DNA of 64,000 nucleotides from Bolinopsis microptera (taxonomy: Eukaryota > Ctenophora > Tentaculata > Lobata > Bolinopsidae). The position numbers and the translations under genes are program-made. How positions within the stretch are numbered: the first letter of the stretch is position 1; each line of letters opens with the position of its first letter. The notes beneath the pieces were generated by a model. That model had not been told where the DNA came from and searched no databases. It worked only from the letters and a program-made list of their open reading frames with translations. Positions 53,661 to 64,000 of the stretch are shown one piece after another. Location: assembly GCF_026151205.1 (NCBI RefSeq), contig NC_087073.1, forward strand, positions 11,749,578-11,813,577. The letters run 5' to 3'.

Positions 53661-53785
53661 ACCTAGTAATAGTAGCAGGGTTAGATATAGTGACGTATTT
53701 AGTAATAGTAATAGACTAGTAATATTAGCAGATATAGTGACGTATTTACCTAGTAATATTAGCAGATATAGTGACGTATTTGCTG
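53661..53785. repeat. Imperfect tandem repeat upstream of SMG7
   Basis: A unit of about 34-45 bp with core GATATAGTGACGTATTTA and CTAGTAATATTAGCAG is repeated three times immediately before the SMG7 start codon. GTGACGTA contains a CRE/ATF-like TGACGT core in each copy, so it could act as promoter sequence; that is inference. Confidence 0.7.
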
Positions 53786-54421
53786 TTCATCGTATAAGGA
53801 ATTCACAAATAATTCAATACAAAAATTAAATCACGAGCATTTTTGAGGTATTGTAATGTAGGCAAGTGATGGACAAGGAGTAGAAGATGGATAAATTTCT
53901 AATAACAATTTAACATAACAACAAATCTGAATAAATTACATAAACTCGTTAAACAATGTTAGGCACCATTCCATTATGACTAAAGACGAGTTACGAGTCA
54001 CGGCAAATAGATTACTAAAACTATCAAACAACAGTCACATACTCAGTACTCCAGGATTCAATTTGTTAAATAGGTCGACTCTGGGTTTATGGCACTATCC
54101 AAGAAGCTCGACCAGTGGAAATAAACGCGAATATCTCGGAGTCGAATATGGTTAGGGTTTGGTAGGGTTATGGTTAGGTTATGGTTCACGCGGAATTCTG
54201 CTGATTGGGCTGCTTGGATACTGCCGGTTTATGAGGGTACAAGGGTCATCGCTCGGCTAATATTAACGTAATGTACGTTAACACATATCAATTAATAAAA
54301 TCTACAAAACTAAACAAGATAACAGCTCGGATGCAGGTCACGACGAAACAAATCATTAACATCAGTATAAATTAAACCTAAATTATAGTAAAAACAAACA
54401 AATATTTATAAAAATATACCT
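53786..54421. other. Intergenic between SMG7 and CSB
   Basis: About 640 bp with no exon. It contains short degenerate telomere-like words (GTTAGGGTTTGGTAGGGTTA near 54155). It presumably includes the SMG7 promoter and the CSB 3' UTR. Confidence 0.6.
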
Positions 54422-57400
54422 TCATTTAAACTTTTCTCTCAAATGCCAATACCCGACATCATGTTTTCTTTTAAAGGTACAAAGTTCCATTAATAAAGAT
54501 TTAAAGATAGCGTTATCTGGAACACTAACTTTACTCTGAAACTCGCTTATCACCTGAGCTGTGGTCACCATCCCTTCCTTAGAGCTGATAAAGACTCTCA
54601 GCTGGGCTATCAGACTATAGTTCTTATTCTTTACATCGTTAGTTACAGGCTCGTCAAGACCATTTCTTTCTCGAATCTTCTTCAGAATAACTGAGGATCC
54701 GCTTCCATTACTGTTTGAACCGTTGCTCTTGTTTCCGAATTTAGGACGTTTTGGAGCAGATGAATCGCTTGTAGTTATAGCGGATTTTTTCTTTCTGATT
54801 TCATTTCTCGATTTAATGAGAGCTTTAGCAGCTTGAGTAGCGACCCGAGTAGCTTCTTCTTCCACTAGAGTGATGTCTTGATGCGTCTCCCCAACAATAG
54901 TGTCATGCTGCAGGGCACTGTGCACATTTGCTGAGTTGAATATTTTAGCAAGAGTAAACGTGTCATCCTGGTCAGCAGTGTTAGGGTTGTTTTCAGCAAG
55001 GTCAGTTGTTTCATATGATGACACACCCACAACAGAGTCAATATCCTCCCCATCAACCTTCACTTTACAGGACCTCCTCTTCTTTCCTTTCTTCCCTTTC
55101 TTCTTAGAGTGACCTTCACTATCCCCACTAGTATTTTCTTCAATGATGGCTTGTTTCATCAGTTTAGCTCGTTCTTTGACGTCTCTCTTAGTAATCTCAA
55201 CATTCCTAGAAGCGAATATAGATCCTGTCTCAGTAGTATTCTTGTGCCCAGGAGTGTACGTAAAGAGATCCAGCAGCTGATTAGATTTGAAGAAACGGGA
55301 TTGTTTAGGATCCTTTAAAATCTTGTTGGTAAGATAAGTTTTAAAGATTTGACGTTGGTACATCTTCTCTTCGATTGTCCCAGAAGTGAGAAGCCGATAA
55401 ACGGTCACGTTTTTAGTCTGACCAATCCTCCAAGCCCGCTCCCGAGCCTGAATATCTGTACTAGGATTCCAATCAGGATCGTAAATGATAACTCTGTTAG
55501 CGCCAGTAAGGTTGATACCAAGACCTCCAACTTTAGTTGTCAGCAGGAACACAAAAATAGATTCGTCCTGGTTAAACCGTGCTATCAGACCCTGACGGCT
55601 AGAGATAGCGGTTCCTCCATCCATCTTCATGTAAGTGTAGCCGTGATTCTGAACAAACTTCTCAAATATAAACATCATTTTCCTGCTCTGAGTAAATAAG
55701 AGTGTCCTATGGCCTTGTTTCCTCCAAACTTTTAGCAACTCAGAAACAACTTTCAACTTTCCAGACCGTCTCACATGCCCATATTCCTCAGAAGTATCTT
55801 TCATAATGTCCAAGTTCCCCTGCATCGCGAGTAATGCAGACGGGTCCCCCGTGTAAATATCTGGGTGGTTGCAGATTTTCTTCAGAAAAGTCAACCCAGC
55901 GAAAGAGTTGAGAGTGTGAGTTAAGATCTTACCTACATGCTCTGATCTGAGAAAATTAGTGTACAGCTCCTCCTGGATGGGGGTCAGCTTACAAAATAGC
56001 ACCTGCTCGTTCTTGGTGGGCAAGTTGATCTTAACATCAGACTTGAGTCGGCGCAGCAGATAAGGACCGATTGTCTCTCGTAAAACACATGCACATTTAT
56101 AGGCAGTCTGAACTTGGATTTTGGATGCGTTAGTGTAACCTCCCTGAGTAATTGGAACTGAGAATTGTTCCAAGAACACCGGAAGAGCCCCGAGTTTCCC
56201 GGGGTAGATGAAATCAAACAAAGACCAGAGTTCTTGCAAGTTGTTCTGAATAGGACTCCCAGACAGTATTATTTTGTGACATGTAGTGTATTCTTTACAC
56301 AGCCGAGTGATCTCTGATTGAGGATTCCTAATCTTGTGGCCCTCGTCCAATATAACGTAATCCCACGAGTATAGAGTCAGGGATTCTCGGTATATCCTAA
56401 TACCGGAGTATGAAGTTACTAAAACACCGCCGTTTGCATTAGCAATAGCGTGAATGAGTTTAGATTTCTTAGACCCTGTGTAGGAGCCCGAGCCATGGAG
56501 AACAGCGACTCTGAATGTGGGAGCCCAGTTGTGGAATTCCCTAACCCACTGGTGCATAACAGTCGTCGGACAGACTATAAGAACCGGACCCAGCTTCCTT
56601 CGATTGTGACATCTGATCGGCACGTTTGACTCCTGGATGAATGAGACAAAGGATCAGAAAAACGGTTATTATAAAACATTATAATCAAGAAAATCACGAT
56701 CATTACGCAACTATGTTCTACCTATCAAAAATGCTATTTAGGGCACACTTTTTTTAAATGATAAATTTTTCGCTTCTACTAAATAATCAGTTACTGAGGA
56801 AAAATAAACCATGGATAGGTGGTTATAACTTACAACGAGAGCGTTTAGAAATGTAACCATCTGAATAGTTTTCCCCAGACCCATTTCGTCACCTGAAAAC
56901 AGTTTACCTTTACTTGCCGACAAAGAAGAACAACCACGAGGTTTAGAATTAAACGAGTCGGAACAGTCAGGATAAAGCGCCAGAAAGTAACAAAAGAAAC
57001 AAAGTCCATAAATTCAACGACCAACTTGTATTATAAAATCAAACTAACCTAAAATACCGCCGCACTGTTGCTGGTGAAGCTCCCACAACCATTTGACTCC
57101 AGTTTGCTGGTATTTATACAACTTCTTCCAAGTTAAACGGTCCATTCTCAGTTTTCCTGGAATCAATCATTGCCCGTAAACACAGATATTTTAAGGGCGA
57201 TCATGAAAGTCTTATAACATTTATGATATGATTTCAAAACCTTAGGAGAATAAGACGTCAATGACCTTAACAAACATATCTAATATTACCTTTGATACAC
57301 TTAGTTTCGGAGTTGGTTGGTTCGATCAGGGCAACTCTCATCTGATAAACTTGAGGGTCTCCATCATCCTTGGCGACAGTGTCTATTTTTCTCCGTTTGT

Positions 57401-59440
57401 TTGACTTAAGTATTGGTTCCTTAACGTCATTATTAGACAAAGGCAGGGTCGGTTTCACGCCATTTTCACCGTCAGAATCGGAGTCTTCAATTTTGGGTTT
57501 GTTTTTAACATGGTCCTCTATCAGATCCATGTCAGGTTCCTCAAAATCAGTATCAGATCCATGATCGGGGTCGTGGTACTGAAGCAACTCATCATGGCCA
57601 TCATCATGCAGCTCGGACTTTATTTTCTGGTCGTGTCCATTTTCCTCAATCTGCGTCTTCAAATATCTCTCGTATCTAACTTCAAACGGGTTTTTAAGTC
57701 CTGTTCTGATGAGCCTGTCTGCTTTAGACTCTTTGGGTGCCGAGAGAGAATTCAAGAACCCGTCATCCTCTCTGAAAGGACGGAGATCAGTTGCTGGCAG
57801 TCAGCTCCATCATAGTCATGGTTAATAACTACTAATTTAGTGCTATGCAAGTCACCCACTAATCACTATGCCACTAACCACTATGCCACTATTTAAGTAT
57901 CGTATGATTCTACTTTCCAGGTATGCTGTTAAAAGGCCGAGTGGCATTGTAATTTAATAGACATTGACATATCTTGATATTGAAGACATAAATGGATAAG
58001 AGCGTCAAATAGAACTAACATTTCTAAAGCCTAATATTGTCAACTGGGATACAGAAATGCAGATTATATCCTGCTGAAGTTTATTATATGCATTTAACTT
58101 TGTCTAACGTCGGTCTTCAGTTTCCTTTAGTCCGGTAGACTATTTGCATGTGAAATCAACCGTCGAACGATAACGCTACTGCGCGGCTCAAAATAACTAC
58201 GTTCGCGCGAAAACACGCGTCTTCTCCGCAAGTTTAAAACTTCGCCGCTTACAAAAACGAAATAATTTTATAACGAATTGCCACTGTTTTTTTGTTTAGT
58301 CATCGATTGATAGTAAATACGTTAACACAAAATAAGGTCCTTACTTTATAATTCGGGGAGGCGATGGAGGTCTAGGTGGCTTTTGAGGTTTGATGATTGT
58401 ACCTCTTGGGGTATTAACGACTACTCTTCTTCTTGCAACAGGAGGAGGTTGGGGCGTGGTTACGACCCCTCCCTCAAGCCTAACCAGGGTTTCCTCTAGC
58501 ATTCTCCTCTGCTTTATCACTACAGGGAGCTTGTCTTGCAGTGCTTTCTTCTCTTTACTAGTTTCTACAATGAAAGATTATCTTGAGTTACGGATGATAA
58601 TACTAATTGATTAGTGAAAATGCTAACGAAAAACAAGTAAATTTTAAGAGGGCAAATTAAAGACTAGCACTAAAATTGGAAGCTGTCCAAAATTCATGAA
58701 TCATTTAGGATAAAGAGTGCATCATTAAATACCTTCAAAGTATATATTGCGAGTTCCATAACCTTTGTAACTCTCCAGCTTGTAGTTCAATGCAGATATT
58801 TTTTCTTTTATTATAGTAAATTCTTTTCGCACTTTGGCTATGTCTTCTTTGACAAAGCGAACTTTTTGGAAATGTTCCATCTTTGCAATGGCTGCGTCTG
58901 CCTGAAATTACAAAGCAAAATAAAATTCTGCGCATTTTAAGGTATAAATGATGCAAGCGTCGCTTTCTTTCACTATAATAATGTTCACCAGAAATTGAAA
59001 ACACGTGAAATTGTCTAAACAAATGTGATTGGCCGCAGATTTAACATTTCTTTCACCGATTTTGCAACTTTTATGAATAACCTGTTGAGAAACAGCCTGC
59101 TCCAAATCACTCTGATTGTAAACATCAACATCCAGATTGTGTAGATCATTTGATGAGCTCTGAGCAACTTTCTCCCGTTCAAACACCAATTCTGAGGGTT
59201 TTAAACATGTCAAAACGTTAGGAATTTAGATCCAAGAAATATCCTGATTTTGATGTCACGAAAGAAAGAGAAAACACGAAAGAAAGAGCTTTCGTTTTTA
59301 AAGATTCTGATGTTTGTTGCGTAATATCAACATTCATACACAATTTATGCTCTTTAGATCTAAGGTGACAAGTATATGAAATTACCCGGCTGTTCTGGAT
59401 TTCGAGAAGAGGTAGGTCTGTCATCTAGATACGTTGCCAT
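54422..59440 (-). CDS. ERCC6: CSB/ERCC6 SWI2/SNF2 ATPase (8 exons)
   Basis: Exons on the minus strand are 59440-59386, 59191-59082, 58901-58763, 58564-58345, 57771-57290, 57156-57049, 56892-56834 and 56632-54422, joining in frame to about 1,127 aa. The N-terminal [19 protein letters not shown] matches the conserved CSB N-terminal motif. A coiled-coil region, a Pro-rich segment and an acidic region (about residues 170-330) follow. The Snf2 core has [11 protein letters not shown] (motif I, about 372-380), [24 protein letters not shown] (motif II, 487-490), [27 protein letters not shown] and [11 protein letters not shown] (motif VI). The C terminus has a winged-helix-like end ([16 protein letters not shown]). 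CSB acts in the nucleus on stalled RNA polymerase II and starts transcription-coupled nucleotide excision repair. It is shorter than human CSB (1,493 aa), mainly in the two disordered regions. Confidence 0.96.
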
Positions 59441-60230
59441 GGTGATCTTCTGTCCTTTATAACCAGCATCCACCCTCACATTCCTTCCTAACATATTGAG
59501 TGTAACATAACTTAAATATCTTAACGGTTACAAGGTTTAGAATGTCAAAGCGTTTAAATAGGTATTGGTATTTAGGTATTTCATTGCATTTTGGAAACAT
59601 GATGCTACATTTTAAGTAGAGTAAAATGTATTCTTTTTAAACGACTCTGATACGATAAGTACAGACTGCATTTGCTCCTAGTCAGTAACGAGGTAACAGT
59701 TTAACAAGTTACAATTTCAAGAACATTATTAATTTAATAACTGGCAGAGTTATTTGATTTGACATTCTAACAATATTGAATTAGTGGGAACTGCAACGTG
59801 ACATATTTTATAGGGTACAAGTACGTACTTGAAATATCATGATAATCTTTTATATAGTTTAGTAAAGCAAGATCTTACCTCTATCTTTAATTGGAGACAC
59901 AATTAAAGCACGCAAGTTCTTCCACAATAATATGAATTCACTACACAACTAAACATTATACAAATTACAATATAAATAAGTTAAATAGTCTAAACATTAC
60001 ATCAAAATTCGAAAATCAAATAAATTGAGTAAAAGATAGGGGTCCATGCACAACATTTGAACCTAATTGAACATAGTGGAACAAGAAAGAATTAGAAAAT
60101 CTAATTTAAGAAATATAACCGAAAAGAATAATCTCCGTCTCCCATCTATTAAATAAAATTTATTTTTTTCGCAATGAATTCAACATGAATAAAGGTGTCA
60201 CAAGGTTGATATATAATAAAATCCTAACGG
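59441..60230. other. Intergenic between CSB and folliculin
   Basis: About 790 bp, AT-rich, with no exon. A minus-strand AATAAA (plus-strand TTTATT near 60158) lies about 70 bp after the folliculin stop codon and is a candidate polyadenylation signal. Confidence 0.6.
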
Positions 60231-62188
60231 TCACTGGACCTCATTTAACAACTTATTCTTCTCATGATGAGTTAGAGCACCCTTGAAAAACTTCAGCACA
60301 AAAACATCGTTTTCCCCAGCCTGCAATATGCTTAATAACTTAGCTTCAGATGACGCAGCATCAATCATTGTCTTTACAGCAAGGAAATAGCTGATGGATC
60401 TGGAGGACCAATTCTGGATAACAGCCTTGAGAGCCGTGGAGTAAGTTTCAGTTTCATGTGACTTAGACAATGTTATCAGCTCAGTTATCTCTTCTACAAT
60501 TCTAGGTGGCGGAACCATCAACTTATGGAGTTCTGGAATTTTCTTAACCTCAAACCTAAAACATTTCAACTCTCGTGGACGCTCCACCGCTGTCATGACG
60601 TCTATAACAAGGATCTGACCTGATGTAGGAACGTGAACATTGAGTGGGAGCCCTAGAAACCGACACGCGTAACAAGGTTCGTAGTGGTGAAGATACCCGA
60701 AGTTGAGGACACAGTTAGGAGGGAGGAACGAAGTGAGGACGGTGAGGATAGACTCTACAGTGGTGGGGTGCTGCCCTCTTACTACTATTTGGTTACCTAC
60801 CACAATATTCTGGATTATCAGCTTTAGATCTCCCATTATCAACATCTCGTTTATCTGGAATTATTAGATTACATCAACTAAACCATAATAATAAATGAAC
60901 AAGTAATTGAGTTAAGTTGAGGAGATGAATTTACGAGTTTAAAAAATTCAACCAAATAATACCTCTGTAATGTTTGTGAATTTAGGAGCAGGAGGTTCAA
61001 CAAGAGTCTCAGCACGATCCCTAGAATACAGTTCGGAAGCCTCAGAGTCTGGTGGCTGGCAGAAGCATGCTTCTGGTTCCTCTCTGCTCATCTCGTCTAC
61101 TTTACCAGGTGGTACTATTGTCAGAGGAAGCTCCTTAGTTTCTAAACCGTGCAAGATCTTCGTAAACCTGGACAAATGGAGATGGTGAGATCTGATAGGA
61201 GATCATAGCAAAATAGAGGAGCTCCTAGATTATCTCAACATGTAGAGTTAGCAAGAAAATATTTGGAATGACCAAAAGATCAGACGTGCCTACACTTTAT
61301 ATAGAATATAGCTCTTAGCAATAACTTACTTTTGATGAAGGAAAGTGTGCAAGTCACTGAATTTTAACAAAGTTCCCAAAGAACGAAGAGGTCTCAAACC
61401 GTCCGCCTGTCTAACTGTCTGTGATTCTGAGTCGTATATTGCTTTCGATTTATCGCACAGGATTCTGATAATTTCTCCAAACATAGGTTGAAGATATGAT
61501 ATGTATTCCAGAGCAGCAAATCTGTCTGATAAAATCATCATTAAAATAGCTCTCCTGGTCTCACCCCTAGCCTCTCGGTCCTTGATCTGAAATCGTCTGA
61601 ATATCACACTTGCTTTGACCTGGTGACGGTTACTTGATAGAAACACAATATTGTTAGCCTCAGCAGACTCGTAATCAGCCCGATAAAGAGAGTCCTTGAT
61701 TGTTGAGTAGTCTTTTTGTGGCGGAGTCGGGGTGCTAACATAGGTTCTGTGATTCTTCGTTTCGTGTGAGACTATGTGAGCTACAGAAAGAGGAAATATC
61801 TGGTCTGCTGGACAGAATTCAGGCTCTGACTGCCTCCGATCAGTATACTGGACGCTGAAAGTCAGAGTATATTAACATTTAGAAAACAAAACTGTAATAT
61901 TGTGTGGTTATTAAATCTATGATTCACATTGTTGATGACTCACAACGGAATAAGTGGGGTAATAAATAAGATACCACAAATTTAATTGCATAATAAGTTA
62001 ACAATACTCGTAACTCACCTGAAAGGAGGAGAAAATGAGTCGTCTATTCTGAAACCATCTTCATGTCGATGCTCGGTGGCAGGTTTGGGCAGGGACTGGG
62101 TGGTGAAGGAAATGGAGTGACCGCATTTGAACTCACAAAATTGACACAAGGTTAGCGTAGCAGGTACAAAGTGAGTGCTATCGGCCAT
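60231..62188 (-). CDS. FLCN: Folliculin (4 coding exons)
   Basis: Exons on the minus strand are 62188-62019, 61854-61330, 61167-60963 and 60854-60231, joining in frame to 507 aa (human 579). The start LTLCQFCEFKCGHSISFTTQ matches the folliculin longin-domain N terminus. QIKDREARGETRRAILMMIL carries Arg153, which aligns with the human catalytic arginine finger Arg164. The C-terminal DENN part has GNQIVVRG, FLPPNCVLNFGYLHHYEPCY followed by ACRFLGLPLNVHVP, and ends KLLSILQAGENDVFVLKFFK, all family landmarks. With FNIP proteins, folliculin is the GTPase-activating protein for RagC/D on lysosomes and controls mTORC1 signalling toward TFEB/TFE3. Between the two domains is a Ser/Pro/Glu-rich linker (exon 3). 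All introns are short. Confidence 0.95.
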
Positions 62189-63350
62189 ACAATCCTGAAT
62201 TTTAACTGGTTACAATCTTAAAAACAGGTATAATATGTATTATGTAGTATGTACTGGGGTCATGTTTTTGGGACAGTAAAGAAATAAGGCCACTTTGGAT
62301 CTACAAGCAACAGAAAGTGTAGAATAAGAATTAAATTCATTTTACTCTTTCAATTTTTGGTCAGAATATTCTCTTTTAAGTGTAGTGCACATTATGCAAT
62401 GCTCATACACACAATATATAGAATTGTTTGTGAGATTGAATTGGATTAAAAAATTTCAAAGATTCAAAGAAAATGATAATCTACTTTAAACAAGATAATA
62501 TGGTTATTTGAAATGCAAGCTATTTAAATCACAGTAAGATGATAACAATTTAAACGATTTTCATGTTTAATTGAAATAAGCACACTCTGTACCGTAATCT
62601 GCAACACTACTAAGTTTGTGAATCACAAACTTATCACAAATTGTGATAAGGAGTGCCAAACTGCTGAGTGCAGCTGTTTGTAGCAGCTGTGTGTAGCAGC
62701 TGTGTGTAGTGAGTACTAGCTTTCATACATTGTATGATACGAGTATTCAAGAGTATGAAACTATTTAATAGTCAAATGTTTATCAAATGTTGTTATAAAG
62801 TTAGAGAAAGAAACAGCATAACGATATTTGTGAAGAGAATCAGGGAATTTTGTCTGCAGTATGACCAAGTAGTGTCCCTTAGAGATACACTTTAGTAGGC
62901 CATTCAATTTTAGTTCTCAAGGGCAATAAACTAGTGACCACAACAGCTGGACTAACTTATTCCATTATTGTATAAAAAGTATTAAAACAATATACATATT
63001 GTAATAGCAACAATGCAGTGACATGACCCTAAAAGAAATTAAACCGTCAACTAGGGGTAAACCCTTGAAAATCCAAAAAATTCCCTATCTACATCACACA
63101 ATATGGCCTTGGGAATTTAAATTTAGGTATTAACTCCCTATTTCAGCAAAATTCTTTTTGAACCTCTGTCTCATTGTAAAAAATTACTGTAACTTATTCC
63201 ATTGACTATTACCCATTAACAGATCAGTATTACAATTGTTAATTATAATGACTTCCTAATCCGGTTTCCTAATATGGCTTCCTCAACAACTCCTTTCAAA
63301 ACTCTTCCCTCCTCTTTGAGGTATGGCCTTTGACGCCACATCAGAACACA
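62189..63350. other. Intergenic upstream of folliculin
   Basis: No gene is supported. A small tandem repeat near 62672-62708 has three copies of GCAGCTGTKTGTA. The remainder is AT-rich. Confidence 0.55.
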
Positions 63351-63357
63351 AAAATCT

Positions 63358-64000
63358 TTGTCAAATAAACCTCAAGTCCCAGTAGTAGACACAAATCATT
63401 CAATAAAAGTAGTAGACACATATCATTCAGTGAAAGTAGAAACTCCTAATATTCATAGCCCTGTTGAGGCACCAACCAGAAATGGAATTGAAAATGATGT
63501 TATTTCCTCTCCTGTTGTGTATCCATGTGATAAATGCTCTCAAGATGCCTTGAGTGCGTTAAGTGCGATGGTCCCTGTGTTAAATGGTATCATACCAATT
63601 AGTGTTGTATGCACAAAAAAACGTTTGAAAAACTTGGGCAACACTCAGAAGTAATGTGGTTATATAAGAATTGTAAGGCCTTGGAGAAGAAACCGGTTAA
63701 GCTTGTTAAAGTTATCAAATGAGGTAATCATGCTTCTTTAAGTGAGATCTCTAATGCTGCTGATTTTGCCTACAGTAAAATTATGAAATGGACCAAGAAC
63801 ATGTTCCTAGTGCCACGGGGTAAAGTGGGCAATGCCTTCATCTATGAATTAAGCATATTATTCAGCCTGTTTAATGACAAGACTGAAGACAGAATGGGAG
63901 AGTGTGGCGTTAAGACTAGTATGTTTGCCCACCGCTTGCTAAATACTTTGAGAACACCTTCAGGGAACCAACAGACCTCTATGGAGGTCTGTTGGTGGAT
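63358..64000 (+). pseudogene. LINE ORF remnant running off the window
   Basis: 63358-63654 encodes KVVDTYHSVKVETPN and YPCDKCSQDALSALSAM. After a break, 63720-64000 reads SKIMKWTKNMFLVPRGKVGN, AFIYELSILFSLFNDKTEDR and MFAHRLLNTLRTPS. The second part resembles the region upstream of the RT in some R2/NeSL-like LINEs (basic KW...N.F..P.GK.G..F..E pattern). In-frame stops at 63652 and 63719 show that it is not intact. The assignment is moderate. Confidence 0.5.

Noticed and set aside
54422-59440. A piggyBac-derived exon inside CSB, as in primates
   Set aside because: All introns are short and contain no transposase-like frame; exon joins give an ordinary CSB protein.
62672-62708. Regulatory array of GCAGCTGT boxes
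   Set aside because: Only three copies in direct tandem; simplest reading is a small slippage repeat, although CAGCTG is an E-box.

Overview
This is nuclear DNA of an animal. It has spliced genes with GT-AG introns, about 36-40% GC by eye, TTAGGG-type interstitial telomere-like blocks, and a dense load of LINE fragments and small inverted-repeat DNA transposons. The gene content (folliculin, CSB/ERCC6, SMG7, prefoldin 6, a ZFAND-type A20/AN1 protein) is pan-metazoan. The mix of LINE types, short introns and secreted coiled-coil/lectin-like proteins suggests a non-bilaterian marine animal such as a cnidarian. That placement is inference and low confidence.

Layout. 1-4.2 kb: non-coding with a 20-bp minisatellite. 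4.2-6.9 kb: four-exon ZFAND5/6-like gene (-). 7-11.8 kb: repeat mosaic with a 210-bp palindromic MITE and telomere-like CCCTAA blocks. 11.8-37.7 kb: the most unusual locus. Two tandem units, each a signal-peptide exon plus a long coiled-coil exon built from heptad repeats, lie upstream of one pair of 3' exons that encode a Cys-containing C-terminal domain. Both coil exons start in phase 0 and end in phase 2, so they cannot be joined in series. Each can splice in frame only to the shared 3' exons, as in a variable/constant gene cluster. The roughly 20-kb intron before the last exon holds a nested gene on the opposite strand (a GPI-type Cys-rich, Ly6-like protein), several broken LINEs and many DNA elements. 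Two of these elements carry a short word scattered many times in both orientations.

37.7-48 kb: repeat-rich accessory DNA. It includes a 1.3-kb TIR element holding an inverted copy of the lectin-like gene's 3' flank, a hAT-like non-autonomous element, a 5'-truncated LINE with RT inserted in a poly-G tract, a LINE tail, and a 750-bp imperfect palindrome.

48-62.2 kb: a compact housekeeping block, all on the minus strand and head-to-tail: prefoldin subunit 6 (with an apparent 1-base frameshift), a five-exon 257-aa protein I do not recognise, SMG7 (nonsense-mediated decay), CSB/ERCC6 (transcription-coupled repair) and folliculin (RagC/D GAP, mTORC1 and AMPK signalling). The genes have unrelated jobs; their closeness reflects local compactness rather than an operon. 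62.2-64 kb: intergenic DNA, then a decayed LINE ORF running off the window.
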